Shown here: positions 1-9,087 of the stretch, piece by piece
Position numbering within the stretch: the first letter of the stretch is position 1
Layout: every line of letters begins with the position of its first letter
DNA from: Gracilimonas tropica DSM 19535
GTDB taxonomy: Bacteria > Bacteroidota > Rhodothermia > Balneolales > Balneolaceae
DNA: 64,000 bases
Assembly: GCF_000375425.1 (NCBI RefSeq)
Contig: NZ_AQXG01000009.1
Coordinates: 62,163 to 126,162, forward strand
Direction: 5' to 3'
Position numbers and translations under genes: made by a program
The notes under the pieces: generated by a model
Database searches by the model: none
Told to the model about the DNA's origin: nothing
Seen by the model: only the letters and a program-made list of their open reading frames with translations

Positions 1-1316
1 TGCATATCTCCCTTGAGTCGCTGATACCAATCCACAATGGAGACCGTAGTGAGGGCATTTAGTTCACTGTCAATGGAACTGAGGGCTGCTGCAAAAATTC
101 CTGCAACGATCAATCCAACCAATCCAATAGGTACATAATTGAGGATGAAATAAGGGAATATATAATTAGTGTCGTTGACATCAGCTTGCCGAATTTCAGC
201 CTGCAAATCAAGTTCGGCATCACGGGCAGCGTTTAACTGAGCATCTGTTTCAACAAAAAGTTTCTGGCTGGCAGCATCTCGATTTTTGACGGCATTGTAA
301 GCCGCTTGTTCTCGAGCATGATGCGCCATTTGATACTCTTGCAAGACCTTTTGTTCTGCGATCTGTTGTTGCTCGGTCTGGGCCACAGGTTCTGTGGCAC
401 GGAAAGAAGCCGGCGCTGAGTTGAAGATGAAGAATACATACAACATTACCCCGAGCAGCAAAATGAAAAACTGCATAGGCACCTTGGCATAAGCAGTAAG
501 TAACAATGATTTTTGGGCGTTCTTCTCAGAATCTGTTGTGAGATAGCGCTGCACCTGAGACTGATCGGTTCCAAAATAGGAAGCCATTAAAAAGAAGGCT
601 GCGATCACGCCACTCCATACATTATATTTTTCAGTTAGATCGAAGTTGAAATCCATAACCGTTAGTTTATCCAGGCTTCCGGCGAGATAGAGAGCCCCGT
701 CAAAACCTACTTCATCCGGTAGATGATACCATATCAAACCAAAGCAAAAGACCAGCCCAAACATCATCACGATCATTTGCTTGACATCGGTATTGATTAC
801 ACCGGCAATTCCGCCCACTGTGGTATACAGGGTAGCAATCACCCCAATGATCAGAATGGTGATATTCAAAGGAAGTCCCAGAAGGAGGGAAAGTACATAG
901 GAAGGAGCCGCTATGATCACCCCGAGCGCTAATCCTCTGGAGATCAAAAATAGACCTGCTGTGGTAAGTCGTGTTTTTAAACCAAACCGTTCTTCCAGAG
1001 ATTCATAAGCCGTAAAAGCTTTCATTCGACTAAAAAAGGGAACCAGAAACATACAAATGAAGATCATTGCAAAAGGGATAGCGAGATAGGTCTGTACAAA
1101 TCGCATATCTTCAACGTAGGCAATGCCGGTGGTCCCGATAAAGGTAATGGCAGAAGCTTGAGTGGCCATTACGGAAAGTCCGGCAGCCCACCAGGGCATA
1201 GAACGGTTGGCTAATAAATATCCCTCAATAGAATTTGCCTGTTTACCCTGGCGCGTACCATCCCAAATGGTATAACCTAAAAAAGCGATCAATACCGACC
1301 AGTCAATCCAGCTCAT
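1..1316 (-). CDS. Sodium:solute symporter (SSS family), partial
   Basis: The gene runs off the left edge, so only about the first 438 residues are visible. It is an inner-membrane carrier of the SSS/SGLT family, expected to import a small organic solute with Na+; the substrate cannot be read from the sequence. Visible features are a hydrophobic N-terminus (MSWIDWSVLIAFLGYTIW), about ten membrane segments, and the family signature ALSSIDSELNALTT near residue 411. A hydrophilic Gln/Ala/Glu-rich loop lies at about residues 295-380 between two membrane segments. The start at 1316 is chosen because the ATG at 1320 is in another frame and stops after five codons. A 42-residue membrane ORF ends 3 nt upstream, so the two are probably cotranscribed. 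Confidence 0.93.
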   Translation of the reverse strand, partial: MSWIDWSVLIAFLGYTIWDGTRQGKQANSIEGYLLANRSMPWWAAGLSVMATQASAITFIGTTGIAYVEDMRFVQTYLAIPFAMIFICMFLVPFFSRMKAFTAYESLEERFGLKTRLTTAGLFLISRGLALGVIIAAPSYVLSLLLGLPLNITILIIGVIATLYTTVGGIAGVINTDVKQMIVMMFGLVFCFGLIWYHLPDEVGFDGALYLAGSLDKLTVMDFNFDLTEKYNVWSGVIAAFFLMASYFGTDQSQVQRYLTTDSEKNAQKSLLLTAYAKVPMQFFILLLGVMLYVFFIFNSAPASFRATEPVAQTEQQQIAEQKVLQEYQMAHHAREQAAYNAVKNRDAASQKLFVETDAQLNAARDAELDLQAEIRQADVNDTNYIFPYFILNYVPIGLVGLIVAGIFAAALSSIDSELNALTTVSIVDWYQRLKGDM

Positions 1317-1319
1317 ACA

Positions 1320-1448
1320 TCAAGGTAAGTTGAATGTTGAGGTGAACCACCAGAAAAGCAAAATGAAGAGTATCCCCAAAATGAGCGATACGGTGTATTC
1401 CTGCAGCCATTTTGGTGTGAATTTCTGGTCAGTTGTTTTTTTATCCAT
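1320..1448 (-). CDS. Small single-span membrane protein upstream of symporter
   Basis: This is a 42-residue ORF starting MDKKTTDQKFTPKWLQEY, followed by one strongly hydrophobic segment (about residues 19-37, rich in Leu, Ile, Phe and Trp) and a short polar tail. A charged N-terminus followed by one span suggests a small inner-membrane protein. It ends 3 nt before the symporter start, the arrangement expected of a translationally coupled accessory subunit. No family is recognised. SSS carriers with small partner proteins are known, but those are usually longer. No clear Shine-Dalgarno sequence precedes the ATG. It could be a chance ORF, though codon content and hydrophobic layout argue against that. 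Confidence 0.55.
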   Translation of the reverse strand: MDKKTTDQKFTPKWLQEYTVSLILGILFILLFWWFTSTFNLP

Positions 1449-1529
1449 GCCCGATGATAGGGAAAGTGTTTAGAACATCCAATAGAATATCGAATACCGA
1501 ACAAGGAACAAAGAAATAAGAACTTCGCG

Positions 1530-1622
1530 AAACACTGCGCCTAACTCAGCGAAAATCCGCGAGAAAAAATTTTTTTTAGTTCGTGGCATAAAGTTTTTAC
1601 GCAGATGAATCGCGGAGTTGCG
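1530..1622. repeat. Degenerate Bacteroidota-type intergenic repeat remnant
   Basis: The stretch between the symporter unit and the WbqC gene contains phrases such as AACTCAGCGAAAATCCGCG and ACGCAGATGAATCGCGGAG around a long A/T run. These resemble the diffuse CGCAGAT/CGCGGA-type non-coding repeats common between genes in Bacteroidota. No mobile-element ends or coding potential are seen. The family assignment rests on resemblance only. Confidence 0.4.
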
Positions 1623-1629
1623 CTGATAT

Positions 1630-2325
1630 TTAAGATATCTTATCGAAAACACGAAAGCTTTCTTTGCCTTCGTTGAATAATAAATCAAGGATGCTTAACT
1701 CGGGTAGAAAATGATCTCCGACCTGGGAATATTCGGGGTGAACTTTCAGTGCTTCTTTGGCTGCGTCACTTCTCCATTGGTAGTGGCGGGAATCGTGCTC
1801 CTGATAAAGAACATCGGCATTCATTCGCTCAGTAAAAAGGTCGGGATTGGGATCAAAATCAGAGATTTGACTGGCTAACTGGTATTCGACATCAAATTCG
1901 AGGTACTTCATCATATTCCCGAAAAACCACTGGTTGAGATCGAGCATTTTTTCGAAATCAGCAAATTGTTGGATATCGGCTTCCAGTTCCTCCGCAAAAA
2001 AGTCGTACCAGGTGGCATCGGAATAATTGTGGTGAAGCGCATTCCAAAATGGCTCGATCCATTCCTCATCCTGATCGATGCGTACTTCCCGGATGGGCTT
2101 TTTTCGATCTTCGGTTATTACGGGGATGTTGATCCACTGCAAACCTTGCTCGCCTTTTATTGCAGCCCGGTGCGTTCGCCCTTTGCGATTCCACTGCTCC
2201 AGGTCATTCCAAACCACAAGGTCGGCTTTCAGCATAGCTGCGAGATCAAAAAGATTTGGTGCAAATTGGGGCTGAATGATAGCTAATTTCACAGTGGGGT
2301 CTTTTATAATACTTTTATTTACCAC
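1630..2325 (-). CDS. WbqC-like family protein
   Basis: The 231-residue protein fits the WbqC-like family (PF08889): an N-terminal LAIIQPQFAPNLFDLAAML block, then a conserved W(N)DL..W.RKGRTHRAAIKG region, then WINIPV and a W....HHNYSDATWY segment. WbqC-like proteins occur in O-antigen and cell-surface loci, but their reaction is not firmly established; a role in sugar or aminosugar modification is an inference. The ATG at 2325 leaves 11 residues before the conserved core. It stands alone, with repeat-like DNA on both sides and gltX divergent. Nothing looks truncated. Confidence 0.85.
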   Translation of the reverse strand: MVNKSIIKDPTVKLAIIQPQFAPNLFDLAAMLKADLVVWNDLEQWNRKGRTHRAAIKGEQGLQWINIPVITEDRKKPIREVRIDQDEEWIEPFWNALHHNYSDATWYDFFAEELEADIQQFADFEKMLDLNQWFFGNMMKYLEFDVEYQLASQISDFDPNPDLFTERMNADVLYQEHDSRHYQWRSDAAKEALKVHPEYSQVGDHFLPELSILDLLFNEGKESFRVFDKIS

Positions 2326-2358
2326 AAAGACTCGAAGTCACAAAGAATCACGAAGGAT
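2323..2358. repeat. Tandem CACAAAGA-type intergenic repeat
   Basis: CACAAAGA occurs at 2323-2330 and again at 2339-2346, within a longer CACAAAGACTCGAAGT / CACAAAGAATCACGAAGG pair. This is the well-known look of a degenerate repeat frequently found between genes of Bacteroidota. It explains the apparent ORF that crosses this gap. Confidence 0.45.
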
Positions 2359-2527
2359 GAATTTCATGTTCTTGCAACTTGGTGGCAAATCTTTTAGGAT
2401 TTCAAATTCTTATTTGTTTATGAATGCCGAGTTAGGAAGAATCTATCTCATCATTCAAAATTCAACATTTATAATTGTTATCTTTAGAGTCTCGAAAATA
2501 GAAGAATTCAACAAAACAAAATAACAC

Positions 2528-4006
2528 ATGTCAGTTCGCGTACGATTTGCGCCTTCACCTACCGGATTTTTACACATTGGCGGACTCCGGACCGCACTTT
2601 ATAATTACCTGTTTGCTCGCCATAATAACGGTACTTTTGTACTTCGAATTGAGGATACTGACCAATCTCGTTATGTGGAAGGAGCTGAACAAGATATCAT
2701 CGATTCCCTGGAATGGACAGGGATGGAAATCGACGAAGGACCCGGTAAAGGCGGTGATTTTGGTCCTTACCGACAGAGTGAGCGAAAGGAGATCTACCTA
2801 AAATATGCTGAGCAGTTGATCGAAAATGATCAGGCATATTATGCGTTCGATACCGTGGAAGAAATTGACGAGATGCGTGAGCGGCTTAAGAAATCCGGGA
2901 ATCCATCTCCAAAATATGATGCGATCACTCGTCAGTCCATGAAAAACAGTTTGACCTTGCCAAAAGATGAAGTTGAGAAAAGGTTGGAAAACGGCGATGA
3001 ATATGTGGTACGCCTTAAGGTTCCACGAAAGGAAACCGTGCGTTTTGAAGATGAAATTCGTGGCCATGTTTCTTTTGATACCGAAGGTCTCGATGACCAG
3101 GTTTTGCTGAAATCAGATGGCATGCCGACTTATCATCTGGCCAATGTGGTGGATGACCATACCATGGAAATTACCCATGTAATTCGGGGTGAGGAATGGC
3201 TCAGCAGTACGCCAAAGCACATTTTGTTGTATAACGCTTTTGGTTGGGAAGCCCCGAAAATGGCGCACTTGCCATTGATCATGAGTCCAAGCGGTGGAAA
3301 ATTGTCCAAGCGAAAAGCCGAAAGCGAAGGCATTCCGGTAAATACGAAAGACTATATCTCAGGTAACTACGAACCGGATGCGCTGGTGAATTTTCTGGCT
3401 TATTTGGGATGGAGTCCCGGTGATGATTCCGAAATTCATTCTCTCGAAGAATTGTGTGAGTTATTTACGCTCGATCGCGTTTCCAAAGGCGGAGCGGTAT
3501 TCAACTTCAAAAAACTGATGTGGTATAATGAGAACTACATCCGCGAGCATTCGGTAGAAGAGCTCAAGCCACGTGTTAAAGCGCTATTTGAAGAATCTAA
3601 ATTCGAGATTCCAAGCAATGAGTTTTTAACGGAAGTTATTGAGTTACTGCATGAGCGCGTCTCCAAAGTTGACGAATTCGTAAGCATGGGCGCCTTCTTC
3701 TTTGAAGCTCCCAAAGAGTATGATCCAAATGCTCTCAAAAAATGGAAAGATGACAGTCCTGTGATTTTGAAAGCCTATCGCGACAAGATCGAGCAGCTTT
3801 CTGAGGAGGAGTTTGAAGCCGTAACGCTTAAAGATAAGATCAAAGAAACCATTGAAGAGCATGAGGTTGGTTTCGGAAAGTTGATGATGCCGCTTCGTGT
3901 GGCTGTTTCCGGTCAGGGTTTTGGTCCCGATCTGACGCCCGCGCTTGAGCTTATCGGAAAAGAAGAAGTGCTCAAACGAATTGATTTGGCTATCGAGAAG
4001 TTGTAA
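2528..4006 (+). CDS. gltX: Glutamate--tRNA ligase
   Basis: The 492-residue cytoplasmic class I aminoacyl-tRNA synthetase charges tRNA-Glu with glutamate using ATP. The HIGH signature appears as SPTGFLHIGGLRTALYN at about residues 9-25, and the KMSKS signature as KLSKR near residue 258. The anticodon-binding helical domain fills the last 150 residues. The length is normal for bacterial GltX, and the ATG at 2528 places the catalytic motif at the usual distance from the N-terminus. A hairpin terminator follows the stop codon, consistent with a monocistronic unit. Whether the enzyme is discriminating cannot be told here. Confidence 0.97.
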   Translation: MSVRVRFAPSPTGFLHIGGLRTALYNYLFARHNNGTFVLRIEDTDQSRYVEGAEQDIIDSLEWTGMEIDEGPGKGGDFGPYRQSERKEIYLKYAEQLIENDQAYYAFDTVEEIDEMRERLKKSGNPSPKYDAITRQSMKNSLTLPKDEVEKRLENGDEYVVRLKVPRKETVRFEDEIRGHVSFDTEGLDDQVLLKSDGMPTYHLANVVDDHTMEITHVIRGEEWLSSTPKHILLYNAFGWEAPKMAHLPLIMSPSGGKLSKRKAESEGIPVNTKDYISGNYEPDALVNFLAYLGWSPGDDSEIHSLEELCELFTLDRVSKGGAVFNFKKLMWYNENYIREHSVEELKPRVKALFEESKFEIPSNEFLTEVIELLHERVSKVDEFVSMGAFFFEAPKEYDPNALKKWKDDSPVILKAYRDKIEQLSEEEFEAVTLKDKIKETIEEHEVGFGKLMMPLRVAVSGQGFGPDLTPALELIGKEEVLKRIDLAIEKL

Positions 4007-4036
4007 GCAATCTTTAAAATATTATCAAAATTTTTA

Positions 4037-4066
4037 GGCCATTCGTTTGCTCGGATGGCCTTTTTT
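4037..4066 (+). terminator. Rho-independent terminator after gltX
   Basis: A 9-bp stem (GGCCATTCG paired with CGGATGGCC, one G-T pair) with a 6-nt loop is followed by six T residues. It begins 30 nt after the gltX stop codon. Confidence 0.8.
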
Positions 4067-4193
4067 GTGTGCAATATATCGAACGCAGATCGAACTGCGT
4101 TTACATTTGCTAATAGTTTTTCTTGTGGAATGCTCTTATAATACATGCCCTCAATAAAGTAGGGATGAATAAATTTGACAATAAGTAAGAGGA

Positions 4194-4928
4194 ATGGGAC
4201 AGATGAATTTTTCTGGAATTCTGAGAATAGTGGCAATTCTATTGGTAACCGGAACACTATCAGCTTGTAAAAGCAGTGAAATGACCTCCGGATCTTCAAG
4301 TGAACCTTCTGCTAATAATGTAACCGAACCTTCCGAAAATGCTTCAACGGAGGAGCTGGAAGAATTGTATTGGCAGCGAAAGCAAGAGGCTCTTATGAAT
4401 TTCTCGGAAGATGATGTGAAATTTATGACCGGGATGATCGCTCACCACGCCCAGGCACTCATCATGTCTGATCTTGCTCCGGAGAATAATGCAAGTCCTG
4501 CCGTACAGCGATTAGCCTCGAGGATAATCAATGCACAGAAAGATGAAATTAAATCCATGCAGCGTTGGCTGGAAGATCGGGGACAGCCGGTTCCTGAAGT
4601 ACATATTGAAGGACTTAACCTAATGATCCACGGATTGGGGGAAGATCATATGAAAATGGATCACACAAATATGGCCGGAATGCTTTCGCCTGCTCAGCTT
4701 AAAGAGCTTAGTGAAGCCAAAGGAGAAGAGTTTGACCGGCTCTTTTTGAAATACATGATCGGTCACCATCAGGGGGCGGTTACCATGGTTGACAAACTAT
4801 TCAACAGTGATGGAGCGGTACAAGATGAAGCGGCGTTTAAATTGGCCTCTGATATTCAGGTAGACCAGCGAACAGAAATAGACCGAATGCAGCTGATGCT
4901 TGATGAAATAACCGGGTCGGTCAATTAA
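4194..4928 (+). CDS. DUF305-domain lipoprotein
   Basis: The 244-residue exported lipoprotein has a signal peptide (hydrophobic residues 8-22) and lipobox LSAC with Cys25. Two DUF305 (PF03713) signature blocks follow, GMIAHHAQAL near residue 80 and YMIGHHQGAVTM near residue 188, in a His/Met-rich setting between them (HMKMDHTNMAGM). DUF305 proteins are ferritin-like helical proteins suspected of binding metals such as copper; that function is inference. ATGs at 4194 and 4203 are both possible starts. The LVIVD-type lipoprotein gene begins 83 nt downstream, so the two probably form one unit at the cell envelope. Confidence 0.88.
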   Translation: MGQMNFSGILRIVAILLVTGTLSACKSSEMTSGSSSEPSANNVTEPSENASTEELEELYWQRKQEALMNFSEDDVKFMTGMIAHHAQALIMSDLAPENNASPAVQRLASRIINAQKDEIKSMQRWLEDRGQPVPEVHIEGLNLMIHGLGEDHMKMDHTNMAGMLSPAQLKELSEAKGEEFDRLFLKYMIGHHQGAVTMVDKLFNSDGAVQDEAAFKLASDIQVDQRTEIDRMQLMLDEITGSVN

Positions 4929-5011
4929 AAAAGTATTTTAAAATCACAACAAAACGATATTTGTTTCGAACAAGAGCTTTTACTGAAAGATCAACTTACC
5001 AAACTAACAGT

Positions 5012-7036
5012 ATGAAAAACCAAGATACAACAAGCAGCCCGGTTCAAAAGCGTAGCCGGATAAGCCTGTTTCTTACGCTTATGGTTTCGGTACTGATTGC
5101 AGGTTATGCCTGTTCTTCCTCATCAGTGATGGACGACATGGAGCCTGTAACACCCGAAATTGAACCACAACCGATTTCTGATGTTAATCCTCCATCTCCG
5201 GATCCTCGTGTGGGTTTGGGTGCCGGTGTGTTTGATGCTGAAGAAGCTATCTGGAATCTTGAAATGCTTTCCCAAATGCAACCACCTGAGGATTTTGTTG
5301 GTGTAACAAATTCTGACCTTGCTTTTAAAGGGAACTACGTATTTCAAGGTAACTACAACGGAGTGATTGTATGGGATGTAAGCAATCCAAGATCTCCTGA
5401 GCTGGTTACCGATTATTTGTGTCCGGCTTCACAAAGTGATGTGTCAGTATATGGCAACTTGCTTTTTGTTTCCGGTGAAGGTTTTGGCGGTCGTCTTGAT
5501 TGCGGAACGGAAGGAGTTCAGGAACGAGTAAGTGAAGAACGACTTCGTGGTATCCGCATTTTCGATATTACCAATGTAGAAGAGCCTGAGTATGTGGCTA
5601 ACGTTCAAACGTGTCGTGGTTCTCATACACATTCCGTCCTGAAAGACCCAAATGATGATGAGAATGTATATATCTATGTTTCAGGTTCAGCTCCGGTTCG
5701 CCCGGAAGAAGAATTGCCGGGTTGTGTTAGTTCTCTCCCCGATGAAGATCCAAATTCTGCTTTGTTTAGGATTGAGGTCATTAAAGTGCCTTTAGATAAT
5801 CCTGAAGAAGCTGCGATCGTTAACTCTCCTCGAATTTTTGAAGATCTGAAAGCTCCTCCAACACACGGTTTGGCTCCTGCAGAAAAAGCAGAACTGGAAA
5901 AAGCTCGTGAAGAGGGTGCTTATATTGCTGAAATTTTTGGCCAGGAACGTGTGATTCCCGATCGATTTATACCTGCATTGCTTAAACAACAAATGGAAAA
6001 ACGAGGTGGAACGGAAATAACAGCTGCAGATTCCGCCAGCCTTCGTGAAAACCTTCAGGCGATTGTAAACGAACAGTTTGGCGGTGGCGAAGCTCGCGAA
6101 GAACGTGGCCCTAACCAATGTCATGATATCACACTATATCCGGAGATCGGATTAGCAGGCGGAGCTTGCGAAGGGTATGGTTTGTTGTTGGATATTTCTG
6201 ATCCTGCCAACCCAAAACGAGTTGATGCGGTAGCTGACTCCAACTTTTCTTACTGGCACTCTGCTACATTCAGCAATGACGGGAGCAAAGTATTGTTCAC
6301 CGATGAGTGGGGCGGCGGTGGCCAACCTAAATGCCGTGAAACAGATCCATATGAGTGGGGCGCAAACGCACTGTTTACCATTAATGAGAATAACAAAATG
6401 GAGTTCCAAAGCTATTACAAGCTACCGGCCCCTCAATCTGCTCAGGAGAACTGTGTAGCCCATAATGGTTCTTTGATTCCGGTTCCGGATCGTGAGATCA
6501 TGGTACAATCTTGGTATCAAGGCGGCATTTCGGTGTTCGATTGGACCGATATTTCCAACCCTATTGAAATTGCGTACCACGATCGTGGCCCGGTTGATGC
6601 TAATCAAATGCAAATGGGAGGCAGTTGGTCTGTGTATTGGTACAACGGACTTATCATCAACTCTGAGATTGCCCGCGGCCTTGATATCTTTGAATTAACT
6701 CCAAATCCATATCTCACTCGTAATGAAATTGAAGCAGCCAATACTGTTAAACTTGATTACTTGAATGCTCAAGGGCAGCCTAAGTTTAGCTGGCCAACCA
6801 CTTTTGTGCTGGCTAAAGCTTATGTAGATCAACTTGACCGTAACAACACCTTAGGTAGTGAAGAGTTAATTGACCTGCGTACAAGAATTGCAGCTGCTGA
6901 AAAAGTAAATGGTAAAGAGCGAACTAAACTTCTTAACGACCTTGCAGAAGGCCTTGAGAATGAAGCCGCTAATACCAACGACAGCAAAAAAGTAGAAAAA
7001 CTGGCTAAGACTCTTCGTGATCTTGCCTCCATGTAA
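5012..7036 (+). CDS. LVIVD-repeat beta-propeller lipoprotein
   Basis: The start is placed at ATG 5012 (674 residues) because upstream in-frame codons are TTG and non-secretory. From 5012 the N-terminus has a basic region, a hydrophobic segment (residues 18-32) and a lipobox-like AGYAC with Cys34. The rest carries LVIVD-type repeats, for example GVIVWDVSNPRSPELV, GIRIFDITNVEEPEYV and GISVFDWTDISNPIEI, which normally build a surface beta-propeller. Conserved HTHS, CHDIT and CVAHNGS blocks could bind metal, but no enzyme activity is known. The last ~80 residues are helical and charged. It follows the DUF305 lipoprotein, and a strong terminator closes the unit. Confidence 0.85.
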   Translation: MKNQDTTSSPVQKRSRISLFLTLMVSVLIAGYACSSSSVMDDMEPVTPEIEPQPISDVNPPSPDPRVGLGAGVFDAEEAIWNLEMLSQMQPPEDFVGVTNSDLAFKGNYVFQGNYNGVIVWDVSNPRSPELVTDYLCPASQSDVSVYGNLLFVSGEGFGGRLDCGTEGVQERVSEERLRGIRIFDITNVEEPEYVANVQTCRGSHTHSVLKDPNDDENVYIYVSGSAPVRPEEELPGCVSSLPDEDPNSALFRIEVIKVPLDNPEEAAIVNSPRIFEDLKAPPTHGLAPAEKAELEKAREEGAYIAEIFGQERVIPDRFIPALLKQQMEKRGGTEITAADSASLRENLQAIVNEQFGGGEAREERGPNQCHDITLYPEIGLAGGACEGYGLLLDISDPANPKRVDAVADSNFSYWHSATFSNDGSKVLFTDEWGGGGQPKCRETDPYEWGANALFTINENNKMEFQSYYKLPAPQSAQENCVAHNGSLIPVPDREIMVQSWYQGGISVFDWTDISNPIEIAYHDRGPVDANQMQMGGSWSVYWYNGLIINSEIARGLDIFELTPNPYLTRNEIEAANTVKLDYLNAQGQPKFSWPTTFVLAKAYVDQLDRNNTLGSEELIDLRTRIAAAEKVNGKERTKLLNDLAEGLENEAANTNDSKKVEKLAKTLRDLASM

Positions 7037-7060
7037 TTCTCAAACTCATTTTTGTTGCAA

Positions 7061-7099
7061 AACCCCGATTTGGTCAAGCAAATCGGGGTTTTCTTTTTG
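7061..7099 (+). terminator. Rho-independent terminator after LVIVD gene
   Basis: An 11-bp perfect stem, AACCCCGATTT with AAATCGGGGTT (7061-7071 and 7080-7090), with an 8-nt loop is followed by a T-rich tract. It lies between the LVIVD gene and the M24 peptidase gene. Confidence 0.9.
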
Positions 7100-7180
7100 T
7101 GTGAACCGTTTTTCAATACAGCCTTGCCCCTCTCAACTTTCATCTACATATTCCCAAAAAACAGATTCAAACATTTCATA

Positions 7181-8524
7181 ATGAAAAAATCTCTGCTTCT
7201 ATTTGCTTTGCTATTCATAACTCCATTTTCCTTTGCCCAGGATTACCCTCACATTTTACCCCTTAAAGAACGGGCACAGGTAATCGATGATCTGCTCAAA
7301 GATAAGATCGAGACTGTACTACCGGAGTTAATGGAGCGAACCGGAATTGATATGTGGATCGTCGTATCCCGCGAATACAATGAAGATCCGGTGATTGAAA
7401 CGCTGCTTCCGGCTACATGGCATGCAGCCCGCCGCAGAACCATTTTGGTGATGCATCACTTGGGAAACGGAAAGGTAGAAACCCTGGCAGTAGCCCGCTA
7501 CGATGTGGGAGAAATGTTCAAGCGGGCATGGGATCCGGAATCCCAACCGGATCAATGGGAGCGGCTTAAGGAGATCATCGAAGAACGAGATCCTGAAACC
7601 ATTGGTATCAATATCTCAAAGATCTGGGGGCATGCCGATGGATTGGTAGTCACGGACCACGAAGAAATGAAAAAGGCGTTGGGAAAAAAATATGCAAACC
7701 GATTGGTTTCTGCAGAGAAACTGGCCGTTGGCTGGTTAGAGACACGGACTCCAAAAGAAATGGATATCTATCCACAAATTGTGCGGATCGCGCATGAGAT
7801 CATTGCGGAAGGATTCTCTGATCGTGTGATTCAACCGGGAGTTACTACTACAGATGATGTTGTTTGGTGGTACCGGGAAAAGATCGAAGCATTGAAACTC
7901 GATACCTGGTTTCATCCCAGTGTTTCCATTCAACGGGCTGATCCTGAATCTTTTGATCATTTAAGAACTTTTGACAGCCGGCCAGACGGTAATGTAATCC
8001 TTCCCGGTGATTTATTGCATGTAGATTTTGGCATCAAATACTTAAGGTTGAATACAGACACCCAACAGCATGCCTATGTACTTCGTCCCGGAGAGAATGA
8101 CGTTCCCGAGTACCTAAGAAAAGCTTTTGAAAATGGAAATAAGGTTCAGGATATATTTACCGATAATTTCAAAGAAGGAAGAACCGGAAACGAAGTGCTG
8201 GCCATGTCTTTGAAGGAAGCCCGGGAAGTAGGGCTTAAACCAAGCATCTACACACACCCGATCGGTTACCATGGCCATGCAGCAGGAACGACTCTTGGAA
8301 TGTGGGACCAACAAGATGGAGTGCCCGGCGATGGGGATTATACTTTGCATCTGAATACGGCCTACTCCATTGAACTGAATGCTGCTACTTACATCGAAGA
8401 GTGGGGTAAGGAGATCCGTATTATGCTGGAAGAAGACGCCTTTTTTGATAGTACCGGCGTTTGGTACATCGACGGTCGTCAGCGTGATATTATGATGATC
8501 CCAAGAATACCGGCTAAACAATGA
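7181..8524 (+). CDS. Secreted M24-family metallopeptidase (Xaa-Pro aminopeptidase-like)
   Basis: The start at ATG 7181 gives 447 residues with a clean signal peptide ending PFSFAQ. The open frame extends further upstream, but through a terminator. The C-terminal half is an M24 pita-bread peptidase. The five expected metal ligands are visible: two Asp in LHVDFG and LNTDTQ, His in THPIGYHGH, Glu in YSIELNAA and Glu in IRIMLEEDAFF. The N-terminal half matches the creatinase/prolidase N-domain. The likely role is periplasmic or extracellular cleavage of peptides, perhaps with proline at position 2, but the substrate is uncertain. The GNAT gene starts 20 nt downstream. Confidence 0.9.
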   Translation: MKKSLLLFALLFITPFSFAQDYPHILPLKERAQVIDDLLKDKIETVLPELMERTGIDMWIVVSREYNEDPVIETLLPATWHAARRRTILVMHHLGNGKVETLAVARYDVGEMFKRAWDPESQPDQWERLKEIIEERDPETIGINISKIWGHADGLVVTDHEEMKKALGKKYANRLVSAEKLAVGWLETRTPKEMDIYPQIVRIAHEIIAEGFSDRVIQPGVTTTDDVVWWYREKIEALKLDTWFHPSVSIQRADPESFDHLRTFDSRPDGNVILPGDLLHVDFGIKYLRLNTDTQQHAYVLRPGENDVPEYLRKAFENGNKVQDIFTDNFKEGRTGNEVLAMSLKEAREVGLKPSIYTHPIGYHGHAAGTTLGMWDQQDGVPGDGDYTLHLNTAYSIELNAATYIEEWGKEIRIMLEEDAFFDSTGVWYIDGRQRDIMMIPRIPAKQ

Positions 8525-8544
8525 TGTTTATACATTGAAATACA

Positions 8545-9009
8545 ATGAAGCTAAGAAAAGCTAAACAAATTGATCTTAAGCAGATCCTTGAACTTTTCAA
8601 AGACACCGTCACAAATGTGAATAGCAAGGATTATAACCCGCAACAATTAGATGCGTGGAAATCCGGTGCTGAAGATAAAGCAAGGTGGCTGAAAAAGATT
8701 GCTGATCAATGTTTTGTGGTTGCAGAAAATGATAGCGAGATAACCGGTTTTGGGTCAATAACGAAAGAAGGTTATCTGGATACTCTTTTTGTTCATAAAG
8801 ATCATCAACACGAAGGCATTGCTACAGCTTTAGTGGAAGCATTGGTTGCATTTGCTAACGAAAGAAATCTTGATAAGATAATTACAGAAGGAAGTATTAC
8901 TGCAAGACCCTTCTTCGAGAAACATGGATTTGAAGTGATTCAGGAACAAGTTGTAAATAGAAAGGGGATCAGTATCAATAATTTCAAAATGCGTAAAGTG
9001 CTAAAATAA
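8545..9009 (+). CDS. GNAT-family N-acetyltransferase
   Basis: The 154-residue cytoplasmic protein has a full GNAT fold: an N-terminal RKAKQIDLKQILELF strand-helix, the acetyl-CoA pyrophosphate loop HQHEGIATALVEAL, and a C-terminal ITARPFFEKHGFEVI block. It should transfer an acetyl group from acetyl-CoA to an amine; the substrate is unknown. It resembles the YafP/ElaA-like small GNATs by layout. It lies 20 nt after the M24 peptidase gene and may share its transcript. Confidence 0.88.
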   Translation: MKLRKAKQIDLKQILELFKDTVTNVNSKDYNPQQLDAWKSGAEDKARWLKKIADQCFVVAENDSEITGFGSITKEGYLDTLFVHKDHQHEGIATALVEALVAFANERNLDKIITEGSITARPFFEKHGFEVIQEQVVNRKGISINNFKMRKVLK

Positions 9010-9087
9010 GCTCATCTGCAGCTCATAGCTTTAGCTTGCCTTTCTTGATTTCATCTGCTACCATCCAAAAAAATAAGTTGGAGTACG

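Noticed and set aside
1470..1688. 72-codon open frame over the 3' end of the WbqC gene
   Set aside because: It crosses the repeat-like gap and overlaps a confident gene in another frame.
2276..2524. 82-codon open frame between the WbqC gene and gltX
   Set aside because: It is mostly the translation of the CACAAAGA-type intergenic repeat (TTKTRSHKESRR) and A/T-rich DNA; no protein-like pattern.
3913..4299. 128-codon antisense frame over the gltX end and DUF305 start
   Set aside because: It runs through the gltX terminator and the ends of two confident genes; no family pattern.
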